This document shows, piece by piece, positions 5,501 through 10,780 of a stretch of 10,780 bases of DNA. Position 1 is the stretch's first letter, and each line of letters opens with the position of its first letter. The notes below the pieces were generated by a model, which saw only the letters and a list, made by a program, of their open reading frames with translations, was not told where the DNA came from and made no database searches. A program made the translations under genes and the position numbers. This stretch comes from Clostridiales bacterium (GTDB lineage Bacteria > Bacillota > Clostridia > Lachnospirales > Lachnospiraceae): the NCBI GenBank assembly GCA_012512995.1, contig JAAZDA010000245.1, forward strand, positions 1-10,780, given 5' to 3'.

Positions 5501-6439
5501 ATGACAACACAATACACTGAAATCCCGCATAACTGGAATGAGGTCAGGAACCTTGTGGAAACAGACTTCAGAAGAATTGTCAGCATAATCACGGGATCAG
5601 GAAAACTATTTTTCTACGATACCTGTTCTTTCATAAAACATGCGAATCTTCATGATGACGAGGTGGGCTTTTTTGTGGATTATTACAAGAAGCAAGATGT
5701 GCACATCGTTGTTACCAGATGCGTGATAATGGAACTTGCGTCCCTCAGCGGCAATCTGAATAAAGAATATGTCAGATTCTTCGGGCGGCTAAAGTCGGCA
5801 GGACTGGAAACTATTGTTTTGAATGAGGAAAACCTGTTCGACATCCTTTCTGTCTGCTTCTCAAATAACAAAACTGTTAATTCATATCTGTCATGGTCTG
5901 TCAGAATGATGCAGAACCCGGTAAGTACAATAACAGAAACGCTTAAGAGAGATGACCTGTTATATGATGAGCTCATATCTGGTGCAAAACTGGATGCATC
6001 AGACATATACAGGCGCTTTTTTGCATCAGTGAGAGGAAGAAAAGAAGCATCAGATAATCTTGGAGAAGAGTTGATTGGAATATGCACACATGTTTTGTCT
6101 CATTTACCTGGTGTGAAAGATGGGAAACTGTGTGTTGTGACGGAAGACAAAGAGGCGGCAGCAAAAATCGGCTCACTTATAAACAGAACAAATAAACAAT
6201 ACAAGGGCGCGAGGATAGTAATTTACAGCACGCCAAAACTGACACAGTGTATGTATCATGATCATATGGAGTTGTCCGAACAAAACATTGTGAGGATACT
6301 ATCACACGGATCCAACGCGAATATTACTGTCATTGGAACGACCATTTACGATCTTGCCGTGAACGACAAAATATCCATGACCTGTGAAGAATTAGCCAGG
6401 AAAATAATGGAACCGAATGGAATAAATATTGTTTTCTAG
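5501..6439 (+). CDS. PIN-like domain protein, predicted ribonuclease effector
   Basis: A 312-residue soluble protein. The arrangement of acidic residues suggests a PIN-like nuclease: a beta-strand with FFYDTCSFI (Asp40) and strand-helix HIVVTRCVIMELASL (Glu78). A helical insert (about 105-180) follows, then DNLGEELIGICTHVL (Glu189/Glu190), and LCVVTEDKEAAAKI (Asp216), which is the classic final PIN strand with its acidic residue. A C-terminal extension of about 80 residues (235-312) is unassigned. The start follows a strong GGGGGAG that overlaps the end of the peptidase gene by its last codons. As the last gene of an XRE-ImmA operon it would be the effector or toxin, released when the peptidase removes the repressor. 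I know of no named system with exactly this gene set, though RosmerTA-type loci also couple an XRE/ImmA module to a toxin. The PIN call is by motif only. Confidence 0.6.
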   Translation: MTTQYTEIPHNWNEVRNLVETDFRRIVSIITGSGKLFFYDTCSFIKHANLHDDEVGFFVDYYKKQDVHIVVTRCVIMELASLSGNLNKEYVRFFGRLKSAGLETIVLNEENLFDILSVCFSNNKTVNSYLSWSVRMMQNPVSTITETLKRDDLLYDELISGAKLDASDIYRRFFASVRGRKEASDNLGEELIGICTHVLSHLPGVKDGKLCVVTEDKEAAAKIGSLINRTNKQYKGARIVIYSTPKLTQCMYHDHMELSEQNIVRILSHGSNANITVIGTTIYDLAVNDKISMTCEELARKIMEPNGINIVF

Positions 6440-6480
6440 ATGAGATATACATACCTTAACGAAAGTTACAGCCAGAATAT

Positions 6481-6511
6481 ATGAAGACGCAGTGTCAATT
6501 GATTTCTTCAT
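6481..6511 (+). other. Inverted repeat in the PIN-to-ATPase gap
   Basis: ATGAAGA (6481-6487) and TCTTCAT (6505-6511) are perfect 7-bp complements with a 17-nt loop. The right arm lies in the spacer of the next promoter. There is no T-run, so it is not a clear terminator and may be an operator. Confidence 0.25.
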
Positions 6512-6527
6512 CTCCGTCTGCTAGAAT
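6499..6527 (+). promoter_or_regulatory. Promoter of the DUF234-type ATPase gene
   Basis: TTGATT (6499-6504), a 17-bp spacer, and an extended -10 TGC-TAGAAT (6519-6527). The predicted start near 6534 places the small hairpin ACTCG/CGAGT (6535-6539, 6548-6552) at the 5' end of the mRNA. It is directly followed by GGAGG (6554-6558), 13 nt from the ATG, a longer spacing than usual. Confidence 0.6.
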
Positions 6528-6571
6528 TAGTTTAACTCGATAGCCACCGAGTCGGAGGAAACCGAACAAAA

Positions 6572-7948
6572 ATGCAATTCATCGGACGAGAAGAACAATT
6601 AAGCAAAATTGAGAAAGCAATAAGTGAAGATCAGATGCATGTTTCGCTGATATATGGGCGTAGACGTGTCGGAAAAAGCGAACTTGTAAAACAGGCATTA
6701 CAAAGAACTGATGTAAAGAGCATTTACTACGAATGCAAACAGGTTACTGAAGCCAGCAACACTCAGAGCATCAGTGATATCGTTTCGGCAGAATTCGGAC
6801 TGCCAAGACTTGCTTATACCCAAATTGAAGAATTATTGGATTTTCTATTTAAGACAGCTATAAATGAGAAGTTAATACTTGTTTTGGATGAATATCCATA
6901 TCTCAGGGAGAATGTAAAAGGTCTTGATAGTATCTTGCAGTCACTGATTGATAAATACAGGGACAGTTCAAAACTAAAGCTGATCATTCTTGGGTCATAC
7001 GTTGAAATAATGAGATCGCTTATTGAACATGCTAACCCTTTATTTGGAAGGGTCGACCTGGTTATTGACCTTAAACAGATGGATTATTATGAGTCCTCAT
7101 TGTTTTATCCGAAGTATTCGCCTGAAAATAAGGTGCGCGTGTATTCGGTGTTTGGAGGAGTGCCATATTATAACAGATTGATAGATGATTCGAAGTCTGT
7201 ACGCGACAATATAATTGATCTTGTAGCGTCGCCGGGCGCGAGACTCGAAAATGAAATCTCAATGTATTTGAATTCGGAAATCGCAAAAATGGTGAATGCA
7301 AATGAGGTTTTTGAAGCTTTGGCTGCCGGATATTCAAAATACAGTGATATTCTTTCTCAGTCGCATGTATCAAGCGGTCCGACGCTCGTGGATGTTCTTG
7401 ATAAGCTGATCCGCATGGAAGTAGTCTCCAAAACGACTCCTGTCAATGATGAATCTAACAGAAAGAAAGCGGGCTATCACATAAGTGATAATCTATCGCT
7501 TTTCTATTACCGTTATATTTTCAGGTACCTTTCACAAATGACAATCATGGATTCCCAGACCTTTTATGATAAATATATCAACAAGGACTTTGAAGAGTAC
7601 TTTGTTCCGCACCAGTTTGAGGACATCTGCAAACAATACCTTATAAGGCAAAACAAGAAGCATGCGATAGAGCCGCCTTTTGAAAAGATCGGGAAGTACT
7701 ATTATGACGATCCGGTAAGCAAAACAAATGGTGAGTTTGATATTGTAACTGAAGATGAGAATGGTTATGTATTTTATGAAGTCAAGTTCAGAAATAAACC
7801 CATAACAGAGAACATGATAGATGAAGAGATAGCGCAGATAAAACAAACAGGATTGACCTGTAGCAGATATGTCTTCATCTCAAGGTCAGGATTTACCTGT
7901 AAGGAAACAGAGAACACTACGCATATTGAACTGAAAGAGATGTATTAG
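6572..7948 (+). CDS. DUF234-type ATP-binding protein with PD-(D/E)xK-like C-terminus
   Basis: A 458-residue protein of the archaeal-type ATPase (ATPase_2) plus DUF234 family. The opening MQFIGREEQL is the family's usual N-terminus and supports the start. Walker A is GRRRVGKS (29-36), Walker B LVLDE (103-107), and the sensor strand LIILGSYVEIM (137-147). The middle (about 190-330) contains GGVPYY and winged-helix-like segments typical of the family. The C-terminus has FE (349-350), GEFDIV (Asp390) and FYEVKF (Glu403, Lys405), the D...ExK pattern of restriction-endonuclease-fold nucleases. Members are common on mobile elements and in defence islands; the function is not firmly established and they may be ATP-controlled nucleases. 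The gene has its own promoter and an intrinsic terminator at 8002-8061, so it is a separate unit from its neighbours. Confidence 0.85.
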   Translation: MQFIGREEQLSKIEKAISEDQMHVSLIYGRRRVGKSELVKQALQRTDVKSIYYECKQVTEASNTQSISDIVSAEFGLPRLAYTQIEELLDFLFKTAINEKLILVLDEYPYLRENVKGLDSILQSLIDKYRDSSKLKLIILGSYVEIMRSLIEHANPLFGRVDLVIDLKQMDYYESSLFYPKYSPENKVRVYSVFGGVPYYNRLIDDSKSVRDNIIDLVASPGARLENEISMYLNSEIAKMVNANEVFEALAAGYSKYSDILSQSHVSSGPTLVDVLDKLIRMEVVSKTTPVNDESNRKKAGYHISDNLSLFYYRYIFRYLSQMTIMDSQTFYDKYINKDFEEYFVPHQFEDICKQYLIRQNKKHAIEPPFEKIGKYYYDDPVSKTNGEFDIVTEDENGYVFYEVKFRNKPITENMIDEEIAQIKQTGLTCSRYVFISRSGFTCKETENTTHIELKEMY

Positions 7949-8001
7949 TTGTAATGCCGTTCCGGGACTTGATCATTTGCCAAATAATCATTGTATTCGC
8001 G

Positions 8002-8061
8002 AGAACCAAACCTACTATTCCGTCACAAGAACACCGGAATAATGGACTTGGTTCTTTTTTT
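8002..8061 (+). terminator. Intrinsic terminator after the ATPase gene
   Basis: AGAACCAA (8002-8009) pairs with TTGGTTCT (8048-8055), with an inner ATTCCG/CGGAAT stem. A run of seven T follows (8055-8061). It lies 54 bp after the ATPase stop codon. Confidence 0.75.
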
Positions 8062-8107
8062 ATTGCGAGACCAGCGAGAACTGTGTGGATATACATGTAA
8101 GACCGAC

Positions 8108-8133
8108 CCGGGACTTAAGGAGTAATTGTCCCG
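8108..8133. repeat. CGGGAC/GTCCCG dyad ahead of the ietA promoter
   Basis: CGGGAC lies near 8109-8114 and GTCCCG at 8128-8133, with a 13-nt spacer. The 9-mer CCGGGACTT also occurs at about 7964 just after the ATPase gene, so the stretch between the two genes carries a short direct repeat as well. It may be an operator or a boundary scar. Confidence 0.3.
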
Positions 8134-8180
8134 ACAAATTTAACAAACAAGTGTCCCAAACTATTGACTTTTGTCCCAAC
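8126..8180. repeat. Three TGTCCC-type repeats upstream of ietA, possible IS21-like end remnant
   Basis: GTCCC occurs in the same context (TGTCCC followed by RA) at 8128, 8153 and 8173, spaced 25 and 20 bp. The first two continue similarly into an ATT.AC-like segment. Multiple 20-odd-bp terminal repeats beginning TGT are typical of IS21-family ends, but no transposase gene is present here. The third copy lies between the -35 and -10 of the ietA promoter, so the repeats could instead be, or have become, operators. Confidence 0.35.
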
Positions 8181-8193
8181 GCGGACGTACATT
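8164..8193 (+). promoter_or_regulatory. Likely promoter of the ietAS pair
   Basis: TTGACT (8164-8169), an 18-bp spacer, and TACATT (8188-8193). The start would fall near 8200, giving a leader of about 70 nt that contains a partial direct repeat. Confidence 0.45.
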
Positions 8194-8223
8194 ATTATGT
8201 AGACAGAAGTACATTATTGTAGA
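8187..8223. repeat. Direct repeat, 22-bp period, over the ietA start region
   Basis: GTACATTATT followed by (AT)GTAGA occurs at 8187-8203 and again at 8209-8223, the second copy lacking two bases. It overlaps the -10 and the transcription start and could be a regulator site. Confidence 0.45.
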
Positions 8224-8268
8224 AGCGTGAATAAACACACGTAATCAATGTGTCATCAAGGAGTACTC

Positions 8269-9306
8269 ATGAAAAAGCGCAACATCATAAACCTGATTAA
8301 ATACTATACAGACGAAAACGATGTGGGGTTTCGAAACGAAGCATTTGAAATAGCCAGAGATTTTGACGAATCTGGTGACCATCAGCTGGCGGAATACGTT
8401 ATGGCATTATTGTCAAACGCAAATACTTTTGTGCCACAGACAAGTGAATTCGAGTCGTCATTTTTTGATAAGGTCACGGTTGGCAATGAATCACTTCCAT
8501 TACCTGAGCTGATAGAGCAGGACATCATAGGCATCCTAAATGCTGTAAGCCGTAATCTCGGGATAGGCAAATTCCTGTTTCAGGGGGCACCGGGCACAGG
8601 CAAAACTGAATCGGTAAAACAAATTGCCCGTATTCTTGGACGAGATCTGTATTCCACTGATTTTTCTGCGGTCATAGATAGCAAGCTTGGTCAGACACAG
8701 AAGAATATTGCTGCATTGTTTTCAGAAATTAACGGTCTGGCTCATCCTGAGAAAGTCATCATTTTATTTGATGAGATCGATGCTATAGCTCTGGACAGGA
8801 CAAATTCAAATGATCTGCGTGAGATGGGACGTGCAACTTCTGCTTTACTAAAAGAACTGGACAGAATGGACGAGAGAGTCGTCCTTATTGCGACGACAAA
8901 TCTATTTGACCATTTTGATAAAGCACTTGTCAGGAGATTTGATTCAGTCGTCGATTTCAACAGATATGGTCAGGATGATTTGCTTGAGATAGCGGAAACA
9001 CTTCTGAATTCTTTTCTTACCAAATACAAATGTCAGGGAAGAAATGTGCGCCTTTTCAGAAAGATAATGTCATTGTATTCGCCAATCCCATATCCAGGTG
9101 AACTCAAGAATACTATAAGGACGGCAGTAGCTTTCAGCAATCCAAATGATGAATTTGATTATCTGAAACGGCTCTACTATTCCGCATGTGACGGGAAAAC
9201 AATGAGTGTACAGGAGCTAAAGGATAAAGGCTTTACACTGAGAGAAATTGAAGTGCTGTCTGGAGTCTCGAAAAGCCAGGCAGCCAGAGAACTCAAGGAG
9301 TCGTAA
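8269..9306 (+). CDS. ietA: AAA+ ATPase, IetA-like (anti-phage pair with S8 peptidase)
   Basis: A 345-residue classical AAA ATPase: Walker A GAPGTGKT (106-113), Walker B IILFDE (164-169), sensor 1 IATTN (207-211), arginine-finger pair VRRFD (221-225). SKLGQTQKNI (138-147) follows the first pore-loop position, where the usual aromatic residue is absent. Residues 1-95 are a helical N-domain. The C-terminal 35 residues (312-345), with FTLREIEVLSGVSKSQAAREL, resemble a helix-turn-helix. I start at ATG 8269 with AAGGAG (8258-8263) five bases upstream; an in-frame ATG at 8248 has no ribosome site. It is followed by a subtilisin-like peptidase, the arrangement of the IetAS defence pair, in which ATPase and protease are both expected to be needed. 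The mechanism is unknown; the ATPase may gate or feed the protease. Confidence 0.8.
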   Translation: MKKRNIINLIKYYTDENDVGFRNEAFEIARDFDESGDHQLAEYVMALLSNANTFVPQTSEFESSFFDKVTVGNESLPLPELIEQDIIGILNAVSRNLGIGKFLFQGAPGTGKTESVKQIARILGRDLYSTDFSAVIDSKLGQTQKNIAALFSEINGLAHPEKVIILFDEIDAIALDRTNSNDLREMGRATSALLKELDRMDERVVLIATTNLFDHFDKALVRRFDSVVDFNRYGQDDLLEIAETLLNSFLTKYKCQGRNVRLFRKIMSLYSPIPYPGELKNTIRTAVAFSNPNDEFDYLKRLYYSACDGKTMSVQELKDKGFTLREIEVLSGVSKSQAARELKES

Positions 9307-9370
9307 TATTGGCTCATAAATAATTGTATTGCGGAGTCAGCAGGTCGTCAGAGAACTCAAGGAGTCGTAA
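9285..9370 (+). repeat. 22-bp direct repeat: duplicated 3' end of ietA before ietS
   Basis: The last 22 bases of ietA (9285-9306, from CAGAGAACTC to GTCGTAA, including the stop) recur exactly at 9349-9370, 64 bp on. The second copy supplies AAGGAG as the ribosome binding site of ietS. It is preceded by in-frame remnants reading IIVLRSQQVVRELKES, similar to the ietA tail EVLSGVSKSQAARELKES with a small deletion, so the gap appears to be a decayed tandem duplication. Confidence 0.7.
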
Positions 9371-10780
9371 ATGAACAATATACTGCAATTGCGAGGTCAG
9401 TTTCAGCAACAGAAGTATAAGGGAAATGTTGGTCCGGGAAATATACCGGCAGGGGCATCAGTTAAGGCTGAACACCTTCTTGAACTCAGTAAGCAACTGG
9501 AGCAAATACTGAATGAATGGAAAGGCCAGAAGATAATCAATGGCGCCCTTGTCAGTGCCCGTTATTACCATGTTGTCGCAAAGAGCAATCGCATAAAGGG
9601 TTTATTGGTCAAGGGCTCTGAAGATCCCAATGACTATATCTGTGGATCAAAATTTCTAGGCGATGACCCCATGCAGCATGTATTTGTATACTATGTAAAA
9701 CTCGATGCAATAGAGGAGTCAATAAAAAGACTAAACGAATATGCCGACATTTTGAATAGAAATTACAACGGCAGAATAACACATGAAAACATTGTTGCAA
9801 TCAATACAAAAGAAGACAAATCTGGATGTTTTGAGGGAATCAGGACATCATTCGTCAAGGTCATTACTGATGCGTACTATGTTCAGTATTTTTTTATAAG
9901 CAGGGATGATGAGGAAGCTGAATACAGACAAATAGTTTCTATTTATAAAACAGACATGAAGGCGTCAGACATACTGTCAAAACTCGGCATCAGCATGATC
10001 GATGACAAAATGATAGATGAAACTACATTCAGACTTGCCCCTCGTGAGTTTGAACTTCTGCGTGGCAAGGCGTCGTTTCTGATTGCAATGAAAACTCATG
10101 ACATATCTGAAATGATGCCTGAGGATTTCAAAACATGTGATCCACAGATCGTTACTATACCGGATCCGACAAATGAACCGGTAATAGGAGTGATTGATAC
10201 ACTGTTTTCTTCGGATGTGTATTTTGATAAATGGGTGACATATAGCCGAAGAGTGGATGAAAATCTCGATGCTGTTCCTGAGGATTATGAACACGGGACA
10301 GAAGTGGATTCAATTATAGTTGATGGACCAACTATCAATCCCGAGCTGGATGATGGATGCGGCCGGTTCAGAGTAAGGCACTTTGGCGTGGCTTTGCATG
10401 GAAGTTTCAGTTCGTTTACAATCCTGAAATCATTAAGGGAAATTGTTGCTGAGAACAGAGATATCAAGGTGTGGAATTTCTCGCTTGGCTCTAAATCTGA
10501 GATCAACAAGAATTTTATCTCACCGGAAGCTGCAGAACTTGACAGAATTCAGAACGATTACGATGTGATATTTGTTGTTGCCGGAACAAATAAAATGGAA
10601 GCTTCCAGGGGAGAAATGCGCATAGGGTCACCTGCAGATTCACTGAATTCACTTGTTGTAAATGCAGTAGATACTTCAGGCAGAGCAACATCTTATCATC
10701 GTGTGGGACCGGTTCTGTCTTTCTTTAACAAACCGGATGTCAGCTATTACGGTGGTGACAATGGAACACCTATGAGGGTG
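9371..10780 (+). CDS. ietS: S8 (subtilisin-like) serine peptidase, IetS-like, 3' end outside the window
   Basis: 470 codons are visible, open to the window edge. Residues 1-265 form an N-terminal region with no recognisable catalytic motif; it includes a PREFELLRGKASFLIAM segment (224-240) that resembles the conserved pre-protease motif I associate with this family. The subtilase domain begins at about 270. VIGVIDTLF carries catalytic Asp276, DYEHGTEV carries catalytic His308, and FVVAGTN carries the oxyanion Asn407; the GTS-type serine motif should lie beyond the end. No signal peptide is present, so it is cytoplasmic, unlike secreted subtilases. The start ATG 9371 is eight bases after the G-rich core of AAGGAG (9359-9364). 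It lies 64 bp downstream of the AAA ATPase on the same strand and is almost surely co-transcribed with it. The likely role is as the proteolytic effector of the IetAS defence pair; its target is unknown. Confidence 0.82.
   Translation, partial: MNNILQLRGQFQQQKYKGNVGPGNIPAGASVKAEHLLELSKQLEQILNEWKGQKIINGALVSARYYHVVAKSNRIKGLLVKGSEDPNDYICGSKFLGDDPMQHVFVYYVKLDAIEESIKRLNEYADILNRNYNGRITHENIVAINTKEDKSGCFEGIRTSFVKVITDAYYVQYFFISRDDEEAEYRQIVSIYKTDMKASDILSKLGISMIDDKMIDETTFRLAPREFELLRGKASFLIAMKTHDISEMMPEDFKTCDPQIVTIPDPTNEPVIGVIDTLFSSDVYFDKWVTYSRRVDENLDAVPEDYEHGTEVDSIIVDGPTINPELDDGCGRFRVRHFGVALHGSFSSFTILKSLREIVAENRDIKVWNFSLGSKSEINKNFISPEAAELDRIQNDYDVIFVVAGTNKMEASRGEMRIGSPADSLNSLVVNAVDTSGRATSYHRVGPVLSFFNKPDVSYYGGDNGTPMRV

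Noticed and set aside
8126..8180. GTCCC repeats as a CRISPR array
   Set aside because: The conserved part is only 6-9 bp, there are three copies with unequal short spacing, and no cas genes are present.

Overview
The window looks like an accessory region from a gut or rumen Clostridium-type bacterium, most likely Lachnospiraceae. That placement is inferred from the gene families, the AT-leaning composition, the AGGAG-type ribosome binding sites and the form of the membrane protein. No ribosomal or other taxonomic marker is present.

Layout. (1) Bases 122-1080, minus strand: a promoter, a roughly 250-nt structured RNA built from tandem similar modules, a terminator-like hairpin, then a 215-residue PBECR4 protein (a predicted nuclease-type fold known mainly from phages and mobile elements). 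This order, RNA repeats then terminator then nuclease-like gene, is that of type III toxin-antitoxin loci. It does not match any RNA class I recognise. (2) 1247-4063, plus strand: a large, more GC-rich polytopic membrane protein of the GT-C / 6-pyruvoyl-tetrahydropterin-synthase-related type. It carries three in-frame repeat or low-complexity expansions and an apparent one-base frameshift at its C-terminus. (3) 4241-6439, plus strand: a compact operon of a small XRE-type repressor, an ImmA/IrrE zinc peptidase and a PIN-like nuclease, preceded by two dyads of identical geometry 53 bp apart. (4) 6499-8061, plus strand: a stand-alone transcription unit with a good promoter and an intrinsic terminator, encoding a DUF234-type ATPase with a C-terminal PD-(D/E)xK-like motif. 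(5) 8126-10780, plus strand: a repeat-rich promoter region, an AAA+ ATPase and an S8 (subtilisin-like) peptidase that runs off the window. These match the IetAS anti-phage pair.

Taken together, four of the five units look like conflict or defence modules (RNA-linked nuclease candidate, XRE-ImmA-PIN, ATPase-nuclease, IetAS), so the window reads as a defence island next to a cell-surface glycosylation gene. The most novel element is the minus-strand RNA plus PBECR4 unit: helices maintained by base-pair exchange between copies, GNRA loops on one strand only, a promoter whose predicted start coincides with the first hairpin, and a terminator just before the ribosome binding site. All calls come from reading the sequence; no database search was run.
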